DNA of 64,000 nucleotides from Marinifilum_A sediminis (GCA_947496465.1 CANMCX010000002.1:558001-622000); one strand, 5' to 3'. Numbered from the stretch's first letter, positions 26,270 to 35,986 are shown. Numbers and translations are program-made. The notes: a model not told the origin generated them from the letters alone.

Positions 26270-26566
26270 TTACTCTTTTTCTAAAAATTCACTCAGTTCA
26301 CGCTCCATCGCTTTCAGTTCATTATAAACCGGGGCAACATCTGCCTTATTTTCCAATTCCAATACCTTAATTACATATTGTAAAGAAGCCATAGCCAGAA
26401 AATCCTGAGTATCTTTATCTTTATATCTTTGTTTGTATTGCATCACTTTCTCATCAATCATTTTTGCAGCTTTTCTTATCACCTCTTCTTGACTTCTGTC
26501 AATATTAAGAGGATAAGATCTACCCGCAACTCCAACTTTTATCGAAAGTTTCTTATCCATAAACAA
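26270..26566 (-). CDS. zapA: Cell division protein ZapA
   Basis: A 98-residue protein with the ZapA layout: an N-terminal beta/alpha domain (KLSIKVGVAGRSYPLNIDRSQEEVIRKAAKMIDEKV) and a C-terminal coiled coil (about 60-98). ZapA bundles FtsZ filaments at the division site. It starts four bases after the stop of a coiled-coil gene on the same strand and is followed by the 6S RNA candidate and rny. Confidence 0.92.
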   Translation of the reverse strand: MFMDKKLSIKVGVAGRSYPLNIDRSQEEVIRKAAKMIDEKVMQYKQRYKDKDTQDFLAMASLQYVIKVLELENKADVAPVYNELKAMERELSEFLEKE

Positions 26567-26569
26567 TTG

Positions 26570-26866
26570 TTACCTGTTTAAAAGAGCAATACATTTATCA
26601 ATCTCCCGCACAATTCGGTTAATTTTCAGCTTAGCCTGGTGAGAATCTTCACTATTCCCAGCCAATGATTTTGCAAGCTTTAACGTATCGTAATGATGTT
26701 CCAGTTCCTTCTTTTCCCGAGATAAAGTTTCTAATTGCTCCATGAGTTCCAATTTTTCATGAATTAAAGACTCTTTCTCTTCCTTGGATTTTTGATACAA
26801 CGAAATAAGTTCGCTAATGCGTTTTTTTAAACTTATTACTATTTCGTTTGATTCCTGATCCATCAT
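26570..26866 (-). CDS. Small coiled-coil protein upstream of zapA
   Basis: A 98-residue protein that is one long coiled coil (about residues 10-70, rich in Glu, Lys and Leu) with a short helical end. The position directly before zapA suggests a partner in division, comparable in architecture to ZapB, but I see no specific match. The gap to zapA is three bases, so translation is probably coupled. Confidence 0.7.
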   Translation of the reverse strand: MMDQESNEIVISLKKRISELISLYQKSKEEKESLIHEKLELMEQLETLSREKKELEHHYDTLKLAKSLAGNSEDSHQAKLKINRIVREIDKCIALLNR

Positions 26867-26963
26867 TCAATTTTTCTTTTACAAAATTAACATTGCTGAG
26901 AAGATAATCAAATATATTAGTTCGTATTTTCTCTCTAAACACCGAAAAAAAAGGTTTTTTTTG

Positions 26964-26971
26964 TAGTTTTG
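26964..26971 (+). promoter_or_regulatory. TAnnTTTG -7 element for the M23 peptidase gene
   Basis: TAGTTTTG, 31 bases before the start codon at 27003. No clear -33 element. Confidence 0.45.
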
Positions 26972-27002
26972 ACACACCATTTATGAATAATTACAATTTG
27001 CT

Positions 27003-28733
27003 ATGATATCAATTAAAACAAACATAATCACCTTTTTATCTATTCTCTTTCTTTTCTTATCTCCAAGCCTAAAAGCTCAGAAAAAAAATTTCCCTAAAAA
27101 TCTTTTCAGATCACCTGTTGATTTTACCATGACTTTATCGGGAAACTTTGCAGAATTACGAAATAATCACTTCCATTCGGGTATTGATATTAGAACATTT
27201 ACAACCGGAAAAAAGGTTTATGCTATTGCTGAAGGATTTGTAAGTAGAATAAAAATATCGGCAGGCGGTTATGGGAAAGCAATTTATATTGATCATCCCA
27301 ATGGTTATACTTCTGTATATGGACATCTGGACAAATTTAATTCTGAACTGGAAGCCTTTGTAAAAGCGAATCAATATGCTAAAAAATCATTCGAATTTGA
27401 TTTATCATTAAAGAAAGAACAGTTCCCTGTAAGCAAGGGAAAAATTATTGCCTTATCTGGAAATACAGGATCTTCAGCTGGTCCTCATTTGCATTTCGAA
27501 ATCAGAGACACAAAATCGGAACATCCGCTTAACCCATTACTTTTTGGCTTTAAAATTAAAGATACCACATCTCCAAAAATCTTTAATATGTACATGTATC
27601 CTATGGATTCTGTTAGTCACGTAAATGGAAAAAATACACGTCAAAAATTTCCGGTTACCTTCTACAATAATGCTTATCATTTAAAGGGAGATCCAAAAGT
27701 ATTTCTATCTGGAAATATTGGTTTTTCTTTACAAACCAACGATTATTTAGACAATACCTGGGGAAAATGTGGAATTTTTAGAATGCAAGTTAAAGTCAAT
27801 GATTCCTTAATTACAGATTATTCTTTTAATGAATTTTCTTTTAATGAATCGCGATACATAAATTCCCATATGGATTATGAATTGAATGTTCTGGAAAAGA
27901 AAAGAGTTCACAAAACTTTCAGAGAAAACAACAATAAACTATCAATCTATTCATTGTTTAAAAATGAGGGGATTTTTCATTTTAATCCCAATGAAAAATA
28001 TAAAATTGACTTTATTACAAGAGATACAAAAAATAATATTGCTAAACTTAGAGTTTATGCCAAAGGTTCTACCAATGCAAAATCCTTTGAGCAAAAGGCA
28101 TATACTCAGCAGATGACTTGCAATACCGAAAACAAATTTTCAAATGATAGTATTGAATTAAAATTCCCTGAAAACTCTTTCTATTCCGATCTGAAATTTA
28201 ATTATTCTCTAAAGAAAGATAGCTCTTTCCTATCCGATATTCATTCTATTCACAAAAACACAACACCAGTCCACAAATATTATACTCTTGCGATAAAAGG
28301 AAATAATATTTCAAACAAGATTACAGATAAAATATTTATTGCCTCAATTGACAAGAATGGACAGTTAACTAATACCGGCGGCATATATATAGATGGTTGG
28401 GTAAAAACCAAAACCAGAACTTTGGGAGATTTTGCCATTGCTGTAGATACCATTGCACCAACAGTAAAGTCAAAAACCAATTTTAAGCTTAAAAGTTTAG
28501 CTGGTCAAAAGCGAATTTCCTTTACAATTAAAGATTCCTTATCAGAAATAAAATCATATAAAGGTACAATTGACGGCAAGTGGGTATTATTTGAATATGA
28601 TGCAAAGAACGATCATTTGTTTTACACATTTGATAAAAAACGCTTGCTTCCTAAAAGACAGCACCACTTGAAACTATCAGTAACAGATAAAGTTGGCAAT
28701 ACAAAAATTATTGAGAAGGATTTTTTCTGGTAA
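27003..28733 (+). CDS. M23 family (LytM) metallopeptidase
   Basis: A 576-residue exported protein. After a signal peptide (about 1-25) comes a zinc peptidase domain of the M23 family: NHFHSGIDIRT near residue 57, where His and Asp bind zinc, and GPHLHFEIRD near 161, which carries the HxH site. Such enzymes cut peptidoglycan cross-bridges or act as division factors. Residues 190-576 are beta-rich and may form Ig-like domains that hold it at the envelope. A tiny frame MNNYNLL (26983-27006) ends in TGA overlapping the start codon, which may couple translation. Confidence 0.88.
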   Translation: MISIKTNIITFLSILFLFLSPSLKAQKKNFPKNLFRSPVDFTMTLSGNFAELRNNHFHSGIDIRTFTTGKKVYAIAEGFVSRIKISAGGYGKAIYIDHPNGYTSVYGHLDKFNSELEAFVKANQYAKKSFEFDLSLKKEQFPVSKGKIIALSGNTGSSAGPHLHFEIRDTKSEHPLNPLLFGFKIKDTTSPKIFNMYMYPMDSVSHVNGKNTRQKFPVTFYNNAYHLKGDPKVFLSGNIGFSLQTNDYLDNTWGKCGIFRMQVKVNDSLITDYSFNEFSFNESRYINSHMDYELNVLEKKRVHKTFRENNNKLSIYSLFKNEGIFHFNPNEKYKIDFITRDTKNNIAKLRVYAKGSTNAKSFEQKAYTQQMTCNTENKFSNDSIELKFPENSFYSDLKFNYSLKKDSSFLSDIHSIHKNTTPVHKYYTLAIKGNNISNKITDKIFIASIDKNGQLTNTGGIYIDGWVKTKTRTLGDFAIAVDTIAPTVKSKTNFKLKSLAGQKRISFTIKDSLSEIKSYKGTIDGKWVLFEYDAKNDHLFYTFDKKRLLPKRQHHLKLSVTDKVGNTKIIEKDFFW

Positions 28734-28817
28734 CAAAACAAATCAAAACTGTGCAATTATTTAAGGAACAGTAAGCTTTAAACGACTTTTGTCACATTTA
28801 TATCTGCTTTTTTTTCC

Positions 28818-28825
28818 TATTTTTG
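28818..28825 (+). promoter_or_regulatory. TAnnTTTG -7 element for the C69 dipeptidase gene
   Basis: TATTTTTG, 50 bases before the start codon. An upstream TTTG (28788-28791) is 26 bases away, longer than usual spacing. Confidence 0.45.
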
Positions 28826-28875
28826 TCAGAATCGGATTAATAAAATTCAATTAGATTTCACTAAAATATTTAAAC

Positions 28876-30588
28876 ATGAAGAAGATTTATGCAATTGCCT
28901 CCTTACTAATGGCAATTATCGTCTTTTCGACAACAACTTCACAAGCTTGTACAAATTACCTTGTTACTAGAGGTGCCAGTACAGATGGTTCTAACATGAT
29001 TACTTATGCTGCCGACTCTCACGTATTGTACGGAGAATTGTACTTCCGTCCTGCTGCAGATTGGTCAGAAGGCACAATGATTGATGTGTATGAATGGGAT
29101 ACTGGTAAGTATTTAGGTAAAATTCCTCAGGTAGCTCACACCTATTCAGTAGTTGGAAACATGAACGAGTTTCAATTGGCTATTGGCGAAACTACCTATG
29201 GTGGAAGAAAAGAACTTGGATCACAAGAAGGTGGTATTATCGATTATGGTAGTCTTATATACTTAACTCTTCAAAGAGCAAAAAATGCTCGTGAAGCAAT
29301 TAAAGTAATGACAGAATTGGTAGAAACTCACGGTTATTATAGTTCTGGAGAATCTTTTTCAATCTCTGATAAGAATGAAATTTGGATTCTAGAAATGATC
29401 GGTAAAGGAAACGGTGAAAAAGGTGCTGTTTGGGTAGCAAGAATGATTCCTGACGGATACGTTAGTGGTCACGCTAATCAAGCTAGAATTACTACCTTCC
29501 CTCTTGAAGGTAAGAATTCAATTTCTTCAGATAAGATGGATAAAATTTACAATCCTGAGGTAACTAACGTTTATGCTAAGGATGTAATCTCTTTCGCAAA
29601 AGAAAAAGGTTTCTACCCTAAAGAAGGTAAGAATAAAGATTTCAGTTTCTCTGATACTTATGCACCAGTTGATTTTGGTGGTGCTAGATTCTGTGAAATT
29701 AGAGTATGGTCTTTCTTTAACGATGTAAAAGAAGGAATGGATAAATACTTCGATTACTGTAAAGGAAATGTTAAGCACGATAAAATTGGTTATGCAACTA
29801 ACAGAATGCCTTTATGGATTAAGCCTGATAATAAAGTGGATGTTCTTGAATTAATGGATCACATGAGAAATCACCTTGAAGGAACAGAACTTGATATGGC
29901 TGAAGATATGGGCGCAGGACCTTATGGCAACCCTTATCGTTGGAGACCTTTAACATGGAAAGTTGATGGTGTAACATATTGTAATGAAAGAGCTACTGCT
30001 ACACAGCAAACAGGTTTTTCATTCGTTGCGCAATCAAGAAGCTGGTTACCTGATGCTGTTGGTGGTATCAATTGGTTTGGTGTAGATGATGCTTCTTCAT
30101 CAGTATATTTCCCAATGTATTGTGGTAGCACTAGAGTTCCTAAATCATTTGCTGTTGGTAATGGTAAAATGATGGATTTCACTAACAAATCAGCTTTCTG
30201 GGTATTTAACCAAGTTACAAACTTTGCTTACACAAGATATAATGCAATTCATCCTGAAATTGCTAAAAAGCAAAAGGCATTAGAAACTAAATATCTATCA
30301 TTCACTAAAATTATTGATTTAGCTGCTGAGGGAATGTTTAAGAATGATGAAGCTGCTGCGATTGAATTCTTAACTGATTTCTCTTGTAATCAAGGTGATA
30401 ATCTAACCAATGAGTGGCGAGATTTCTATGGATATCTTTTTGCAAAGTTCATGGATGGTAATATCAAAGAAAAAGATGGCAACCAACAAAATCCTAAAAT
30501 GAAACAACCTGGTTATAGCAAAAAGTTCTACGAGACTATTGTTAAGAGTACCGGTGATAAACTAAAAGTTAGTGGCGCTGCTCACTAG
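28876..30588 (+). CDS. pepD: C69 family dipeptidase
   Basis: A 570-residue exported peptidase of the C69 family. The signal peptide ends just before Cys25 in QACTNYLVTRG; that cysteine becomes the N-terminal nucleophile after cleavage, which is how these Ntn hydrolases work. Further family blocks are YAADSHVLYGE, ETTYGGR and DKNEIWILEMIGKG. It probably degrades dipeptides in the periplasm. The coding sequence is rich in codons such as GAA, GGT and ATT, suggesting good expression. It has its own promoter element and terminator. Confidence 0.9.
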   Translation: MKKIYAIASLLMAIIVFSTTTSQACTNYLVTRGASTDGSNMITYAADSHVLYGELYFRPAADWSEGTMIDVYEWDTGKYLGKIPQVAHTYSVVGNMNEFQLAIGETTYGGRKELGSQEGGIIDYGSLIYLTLQRAKNAREAIKVMTELVETHGYYSSGESFSISDKNEIWILEMIGKGNGEKGAVWVARMIPDGYVSGHANQARITTFPLEGKNSISSDKMDKIYNPEVTNVYAKDVISFAKEKGFYPKEGKNKDFSFSDTYAPVDFGGARFCEIRVWSFFNDVKEGMDKYFDYCKGNVKHDKIGYATNRMPLWIKPDNKVDVLELMDHMRNHLEGTELDMAEDMGAGPYGNPYRWRPLTWKVDGVTYCNERATATQQTGFSFVAQSRSWLPDAVGGINWFGVDDASSSVYFPMYCGSTRVPKSFAVGNGKMMDFTNKSAFWVFNQVTNFAYTRYNAIHPEIAKKQKALETKYLSFTKIIDLAAEGMFKNDEAAAIEFLTDFSCNQGDNLTNEWRDFYGYLFAKFMDGNIKEKDGNQQNPKMKQPGYSKKFYETIVKSTGDKLKVSGAAH

Positions 30589-30604
30589 AAAAATATCAAT
30601 TCTA

Positions 30605-30633
30605 AAAAAGGGGCTTCAAAGCTCCTTTTTTTT
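30605..30633 (+). terminator. Intrinsic terminator of the dipeptidase gene
   Basis: AAAAAGGGGCT (30605-30615) pairs with AGCTCCTTTTT (30620-30630, one G-T pair), followed by more T. Confidence 0.8.
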
Positions 30634-30739
30634 CGCTTTAAAATTCCTCATTGTGAATTACATTGGTAGCTAAAAGAGCTAACATTACAATGAATCAGAA
30701 AAAAGTCACTTAAAAGATTTTCAAGTTAAATATTTTTAT

Positions 30740-30747
30740 TAATTTTG
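30740..30747 (+). promoter_or_regulatory. Promoter -7 element of rplS
   Basis: TAATTTTG predicts a 5' leader of about 75 bases before rplS. No fold in the leader is strong enough to call a ribosomal protein binding site. Confidence 0.5.
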
Positions 30748-30829
30748 CGGCGAATTCGTGCGTAATCTCTGACATGGAAATAGTTAAATATGTTTACATT
30801 GCGTCCGTGAACCTTAATACATTAGAACA

Positions 30830-31177
30830 ATGGATTTAATTAAAATTGCAGAAGAGGCTTTTGCTACAGGTATCGAAATTCCTGAATTTATCTCAGGTGA
30901 TACTATTAGTGTTTCTTACAAAATTAAAGAGGGAAACAAAGAAAGAACTCAGGTATTTAGAGGTGTTGTGATTCAAGTTAAAGGATCAGGTACAACTAAA
31001 ACTTTTACCATCAGAAAAATGTCTGGTAACGTTGGTGTAGAAAGAATCATTCCAATCAGCTCTCCATTCATTGAAAAAATTGAAGTAAACAAAAGAGGTC
31101 GTGTTAGAAGAGCTAGAATCTACTACCTTCGCGAGCTTACTGGTAAGAAAGCCAGAATCAAAGAAAGAAGATTCTAA
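30830..31177 (+). CDS. rplS: 50S ribosomal protein L19
   Basis: A 115-residue protein matching L19, which sits at the 30S-50S interface. The family blocks FISGDTISVSYKIKEGNKERTQVF and the end KKARIKERRF are clear. It is alone on this strand, with a promoter of the phylum type and a strong terminator after it. Confidence 0.97.
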   Translation: MDLIKIAEEAFATGIEIPEFISGDTISVSYKIKEGNKERTQVFRGVVIQVKGSGTTKTFTIRKMSGNVGVERIIPISSPFIEKIEVNKRGRVRRARIYYLRELTGKKARIKERRF

Positions 31178-31195
31178 GTCTTACAAAAAAATATC

Positions 31196-31227
31196 AAAGC
31201 TCTCCAATTATGGAGAGCTTTTTTTAT
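31196..31227 (+). terminator. Intrinsic terminator of rplS
   Basis: A perfect 10-bp stem (31196-31205 with 31212-31221) and a T run. Confidence 0.9.
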
Positions 31228-31233
31228 ATCAAC

Positions 31234-31262
31234 AAAAAAGCACCTGTTCAAAACAGATGCTT
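31234..31262 (-). terminator. Intrinsic terminator of the propeller lipoprotein gene
   Basis: An 11-bp stem with one G-T pair (31239-31249 with 31252-31262) and a T run on the minus strand. Confidence 0.8.
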
Positions 31263-31285
31263 GCTTCTTTAATGGTATTTACAAC

Positions 31286-32809
31286 TTAAGGATTATACCA
31301 ATCTGGCATTTCTCCATTATGTATTAATTTCTCTCTATTACTTCCATCGGTATCCATAGCCCATACCGATTTTACTCCTTCTCCATCATTAGCAACATTC
31401 ATAAAAATAATTTTGCCTCCAGTTTCTGAATATCTTGCCTGCAAATCATTCGTTCCAGCAGTTTTATTCGTTCCGGTCAGATTAGTTAAGTTGGTTCCGT
31501 CCACATTAATACTATAAATTTTTGCATCCAACTGTCTCCCGTTATCATCTTCGTACAAACTGTCAAGTGAAAAAATTATCTTACTACCATCGGGCGAAAA
31601 ATGTGGACTTGATAAAGTTCCCTCTAAATTATCAACCAATAAGAACATATTAGAGCCATCAGGATCCATTAAATAAATTTCATTATCATATGGCATCTCA
31701 CCTTGAGTTAAAACAGCAATTTTTTCTTGTGTGGAATAATTAAAATGGTCACTCCAATCACATTGCTTAAAATGACGCCCAACAGGAGCGTCAGCAATTT
31801 TTGATTCTCCAGTTCCATTATAGTTTATGGAATATAAATCTCCATAATGTCCATAAAGTAATTGATCTCCATCTGGAGACCAAGTATAACCAATACCATC
31901 GTTATGATATCCTGCGATGGGCTGACTCGTGACCTGTGTTACATTCTCTCCTTTCGTATCCATTGTATATATCTGATATACTCCTGATTCGTTAGAAGAA
32001 TAAGCAATACTTTTCTCATTTGGAGATATTCTAGGTTGCACCTCACTTCCACCCTGATTGGTTAAACGAATCAAATGATTTTCCTGTAAATCCCATGAAT
32101 AAATATCACGACTATCCAAGCTATCTTTTACAAATAAATAACCATTTAAGGGAAAATCTTCTGTCTTAAATTTCCATAATCTACCCTCTGTTTCATCTAA
32201 ACTCTTATTTCGAGCTACAATTCTCCATTCATAAGAGGTTTCGAATTTCAAATTAGTTACAGTGAATGTTGTATCTAAAATATTAGAAGCGACTTTCGTT
32301 CCTACAAAATCATCAGATCCTTCAAATAAGATCACATCAAATCTTAAGGTATCTCCAACTTCAGTTTCTCCATTATTCCAGACCAATTTCACTGTGGTTT
32401 GTTCATCCTCCTTTTTATCTTCAGGAGAAGAATAAATAGGTTCATCTGGAGCTTCTGAATCTGGTGGCGCAACCTGCATCACAATATCCATAACTACTTC
32501 CTTATTTTCACGAACACTGATATTGATATTTTCCGATGAATAATCTTCTTTTTTAGCTGTGACGGAATAATCTCCAACGGGAACATCACCTATATCAAAA
32601 TTCCCATCAACATCTGTTGTCTTCGATTCTGTACCAGGGCTTGTTGTAATTGTAACACCCTCAAGCGGCAAACCACCAACTGATGTTTTAACTGTACCAC
32701 TAATTGAGCCAAATAATTCGGGGTCGACGGTACTCTCATTGCAAGAGGATAAAAAAATTGGCAATGCACAAACCAGCATAAGCCTAAAGAGTGTGTAGAA
32801 TTTCTTCAT
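31286..32809 (-). CDS. Beta-propeller lipoprotein
   Basis: A 507-residue lipoprotein (signal, then Cys23). Domains in order: a carboxypeptidase-regulatory-like Ig fold (about 33-110, with GSISGTVKTSVGGLPLEGVTITT), a fibronectin III-like domain (about 115-215), then PD40/TolB-type propeller blades (about 230-507: PRISPNEKSIAYSSNESG, YTWSPDGDQLLYG, PHFSPDGSKIIFS). Such proteins bind ligands at the outer membrane. It closes the curli island on the left, but no sequence link to curli is visible. Confidence 0.8.
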   Translation of the reverse strand: MKKFYTLFRLMLVCALPIFLSSCNESTVDPELFGSISGTVKTSVGGLPLEGVTITTSPGTESKTTDVDGNFDIGDVPVGDYSVTAKKEDYSSENINISVRENKEVVMDIVMQVAPPDSEAPDEPIYSSPEDKKEDEQTTVKLVWNNGETEVGDTLRFDVILFEGSDDFVGTKVASNILDTTFTVTNLKFETSYEWRIVARNKSLDETEGRLWKFKTEDFPLNGYLFVKDSLDSRDIYSWDLQENHLIRLTNQGGSEVQPRISPNEKSIAYSSNESGVYQIYTMDTKGENVTQVTSQPIAGYHNDGIGYTWSPDGDQLLYGHYGDLYSINYNGTGESKIADAPVGRHFKQCDWSDHFNYSTQEKIAVLTQGEMPYDNEIYLMDPDGSNMFLLVDNLEGTLSSPHFSPDGSKIIFSLDSLYEDDNGRQLDAKIYSINVDGTNLTNLTGTNKTAGTNDLQARYSETGGKIIFMNVANDGEGVKSVWAMDTDGSNREKLIHNGEMPDWYNP

Positions 32810-33261
32810 ATTCCAGTAGCTATTTTAATTTTTCTTAATTTACTGATTATCTCCATGGAAAACAACCAAATATTGAGCAATTAACTTCATATAGTGATAA
32901 ACTCATTTGTTAATAAATTAAATGCAGTAACAAAACTCCATATATTTATTAGCTTATAATTTCCTTAGGGATTTAGTTGCTAAAATTAGTTTTCTTCTAA
33001 TATCTTATAAAAACCATTAAATAAATTCTATTTGTTCTTAGTGTTCTAATTAACACATATTAAATGTATCTAATAGTTAACTTAAAATCAACATATAATT
33101 CGTTAAAATATTATAAATAGTTTAAAATTTATTTTAATTTCTATAAAATATATTAAAATAAAAAGGGATGTCCTTTCAGACATCCCTAACAATTTAAACC
33201 TGTTCTGTATTCACAAACCACTTTTTATTATAATATTTATACCATTTTCAACTTGAGATAA
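32810..33261. other. AT-rich intergenic region
   Basis: No gene is seen in these 452 bases. They hold the upstream region of the lipoprotein gene, a very AT-rich stretch (about 32980-33150), and one terminator at 33160-33187. Confidence 0.6.
33160..33187 (-). terminator. Terminator after the curlin remnant
   Basis: AGGGATGTC (33164-33172) pairs with GACATCCCT (33179-33187); the minus strand reads into TTTTTATTTT. It still stands behind the decayed curlin frame. Confidence 0.8.
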
Positions 33262-33555
33262 TTAATATCTTAAGGCAAAAAATCCAGTATCAATTTGATA
33301 TCGTTCGTTATCGTTTCCAACGTGTATAATTTCAAAGCTCTTATTATTCCCAATAACTTCTTGTTGCAATGAATTGTTATCGCCATAATAGCGAACGCTA
33401 GAGGAAATGTTGGTTGCACTTAACAGATAATCAGAATGTGAATCATTTTTGGATATTACGCCAAACAAATAATTACAAACACCCGCATCACCTTTAAAAA
33501 TGTTCTCAACACCAACCTGTTGGATAATTGCCGTTTTCCAAAAGGATAAATCTCA
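33262..33555 (-). pseudogene. Decayed curlin-repeat gene
   Basis: On the minus strand a frame of 97 codons opens after a TGA at 33553 and ends in DTGFFALRY. It contains curlin-like pieces: AIIQQVGVENIF and NNSLQQEVIGNNKSFEIIHVGNDN, with the Gln and Asn spacing of the two intact genes. There is no ATG in this frame; the first usable start is a TTG at 33466-33468, which would remove half of it, and no signal peptide exists upstream in any frame. It keeps a strong terminator. It looks like the remains of a third, shorter curlin gene. A short functional protein started at a rare codon cannot be excluded. Confidence 0.55.
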
Positions 33556-33750
33556 TTTTGAAAATATAGTATCAAATAATAAATCCAACACTTTTATGGC
33601 AAATTGATCGAACTAATTCAAATGTCTAAGAAGTTGGTCTTCTATATTATAATTTTGCCTAATAACTTTACTAGAAAAACAAAAGAACAGAACAAAACAA
33701 ATGTATTCTCAAATAGAAGACAAGAGTGATTTTGTGATGACTGAATCAGT

Positions 33751-33776
33751 AAAAAATTCCCGCATAATGCGGGAAT
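33751..33776 (-). terminator. Intrinsic terminator of the second curlin gene
   Basis: ATTCCCGCA (33756-33764) pairs with TGCGGGAAT (33768-33776), with a T run on the minus strand, 24 bases after the stop codon. Confidence 0.9.
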
Positions 33777-33800
33777 TAATTTTCTGATAATTTCTTAAAA

Positions 33801-35639
33801 TCATGGTCCAAATACAACACCTGCATTTCCTTGCTGTGTTACAGCGAAGTTACTTGCACCATTTTGAATAACTTGACCAAAGTGATCGTTACCAATTTGG
33901 TGTAGTAATGATGAATTATCATCACCAAACTGATAAGTTAAACCTGTATTGTCATCACCTGTTTGAATAATTGTAGCTACATTTCTTGCACCATCCATTT
34001 GTGCAATTACTGCAACGTTGTCATCACCATTCTGCATGATATCAGCCAAACTTTCTTCTTGATCAAATTGGAATACCCAACCTCTATTGTCATCACCTCT
34101 TTGCTCAACAAATGCTTCTGATTTCTTGCCACCAAACTGACCTACAAATGAGAAATTGTGTTCCCCTTTTTGGAAAATATCAGCTTTATTTTTCTTACCA
34201 CCTAACTGGTCGATAATAGCAGTATTTCCATGATCTTTTTGAGTGATCTTTGCTTTATTCTTAGTTCCGTACAATTGCGAAATATATGCAGTTTGACGAT
34301 CTCCAAATTGTTTAACTGTAGCTTTATCTTTTGTACCAAACTTCTGAGTTACATCAGCAAAGTGCAAATCACCTTTTTGGAATACTTCAACATCACCACC
34401 TGATTCAAAAATTTGCTCAACAAAAGCATAATTACGAGTACCTATTTGATTTGTTCTGGATACATTGTGGTCTCCACCAATTTGTACTGTACGTGCACGA
34501 TTCGCACGACCATTTTGCATGATAAACGCTTCATTATCTACGCCACCTCTTTGGAAAGTTGATGCCATATTCCAAATACCATTTTGGTGAATGTTCGCAA
34601 CATTACTAAATCCACCAATCTGCATTGTATTAGCTCTATTGAATGCATACAATTGAGAAATAGTTGCATTGTTAAATTGACCACCCAATTGAGTAGCTCT
34701 CGCATTATTTCTTAATCCCCATTGATTGATAAATGCAGAATTATTTGCACCTCTTCTTTGGTAAATACTTGCACGATTTGCACGACCATGTTGTATGATG
34801 TCAGCAGATGTGAAAATAGGTAAAATCTGAGTAATTGTAGCTGAGTTCCATCTTCCCATTTGGTATACTGATGCAGAACTTAAAGCTCCTAACTGAAGTA
34901 CATCACTTGAATTGTAACGTCCCATTTGATTTACCATAGCAATATTGTTATGGTTCGCTTGTAATACAGTTGAATAGTTAGCTAATCCCATTTGCATTAC
35001 CGTTGCATAATTTAAGAAATCATACTGAGTAATAGAGGACATGTTAAAGAAACCCAACTGAGCCGTAGCAGCCATATTCCATGCACCCATTTGTAGAGTA
35101 CGTGCAATATTATGAAGTCCTGCTTGGCTTACAAAAGCAGAATTAAAAAATCCCAATTGATCAACATATGATACATTTAATACTCCCCATTGAGAAACTG
35201 TAGCTGAATTACCAGCTAAAAATTGATTCACATGAGACATATTAAATAAACCATCCTGATCAACCATTGCACTATTCCCAAGTCCAAGTTGTAATACTCT
35301 GGAAATGTTATGCAATCCCATCTGATCAACAACAGCTGAATTAAAGAATCCTACCTGATCTACATAAGATACATTCAAAATTCCAGCTTGAGTAACGTTG
35401 GCATTATTACCAACAAATAATTGATCGACATACGAAATATTAGCAAATCCCAATTGATCAACGGTTGCTCCATTTGCTAATCCTATTTGGTCAACATCAC
35501 TCATGTTGAACCATCCCACTTGGGTTACGTTAGCATTATTTGCCCAACCCAATTGGTCTACTGTTGAATAGTTTACCTGAGCAAATGCAGATGATGCTGC
35601 AAATACTACGGCAACTATTAGAAATAATAATTTTTTCAT
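33801..35639 (-). CDS. Giant curlin-repeat protein 2 (CsgA-like)
   Basis: A 612-residue exported protein with a signal peptide (MKKLLFLIVAVVFAASSAFA) and then only curlin repeats to the end. I count about 52 units of 11 or 12 residues of the form (h)x(V/I)xQxGxxN(x)(A/S), where each unit is one strand and turn; E. coli CsgA has ten such strands. Units 1-22 are nearly all 11 residues and hydrophobic; from about unit 23 the pattern alternates 11 and 12 and charged residues appear. Units 5-10 and 11-16 match each other as a 66-residue block. It should assemble into curli-type amyloid after export by CsgG. The gene follows curlin gene 1 on the same strand with a similar 5' leader. Confidence 0.9.
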   Translation of the reverse strand: MKKLLFLIVAVVFAASSAFAQVNYSTVDQLGWANNANVTQVGWFNMSDVDQIGLANGATVDQLGFANISYVDQLFVGNNANVTQAGILNVSYVDQVGFFNSAVVDQMGLHNISRVLQLGLGNSAMVDQDGLFNMSHVNQFLAGNSATVSQWGVLNVSYVDQLGFFNSAFVSQAGLHNIARTLQMGAWNMAATAQLGFFNMSSITQYDFLNYATVMQMGLANYSTVLQANHNNIAMVNQMGRYNSSDVLQLGALSSASVYQMGRWNSATITQILPIFTSADIIQHGRANRASIYQRRGANNSAFINQWGLRNNARATQLGGQFNNATISQLYAFNRANTMQIGGFSNVANIHQNGIWNMASTFQRGGVDNEAFIMQNGRANRARTVQIGGDHNVSRTNQIGTRNYAFVEQIFESGGDVEVFQKGDLHFADVTQKFGTKDKATVKQFGDRQTAYISQLYGTKNKAKITQKDHGNTAIIDQLGGKKNKADIFQKGEHNFSFVGQFGGKKSEAFVEQRGDDNRGWVFQFDQEESLADIMQNGDDNVAVIAQMDGARNVATIIQTGDDNTGLTYQFGDDNSSLLHQIGNDHFGQVIQNGASNFAVTQQGNAGVVFGP

Positions 35640-35655
35640 GGTTGATTTTTTTTAA

Positions 35656-35670
35656 GGTTTTAAAGTGAAT
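35656..35670 (-). promoter_or_regulatory. Shared leader motif of curlin gene 2
   Basis: On the minus strand the leader reads ATTCACTTTAAAACC, then A-rich DNA and TCAACC before the ATG. The same block precedes curlin gene 1 and the leader of the small HTH gene. Confidence 0.55.
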
Positions 35671-35915
35671 TGAAATAAAATCTTAATTAAAGTGTAAAAG
35701 AGCTCTGAGAAAATTTAATATCGACCTAAAGCCTGTATTAAATCCTTTTATCTAAATTAAGAAAAAACCTTTCCAAATTCACGTATTTTTACATGAACCC
35801 TGAATAAGCATTGATTAACCTATATTCTTTTGAAGCTAATTCTTATAGAATCTAAAAAAGAATAAGGAAACTTAAACAAATGATTTGATTGTATTTAATT
35901 CACCTATGTAAAAGA

Positions 35916-35950
35916 ACCGCCAAATTGCGGTATTCCAGCAATTTGGCGGT
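35916..35950 (-). terminator. Terminator of curlin gene 1
   Basis: A 13-bp stem (35916-35928 with 35938-35950) with a 9-base loop; only a weak T tract follows on the minus strand. It separates the two curlin genes into two units. Confidence 0.7.
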
Positions 35951-35986
35951 AATTAATATTATAAATCAATCAAATCAATTCATAAA

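Noticed and set aside
30748..30829. An L19 leader riboswitch-like structure
   Set aside because: The 75-base leader gives only short, weak pairings that I cannot separate from chance.
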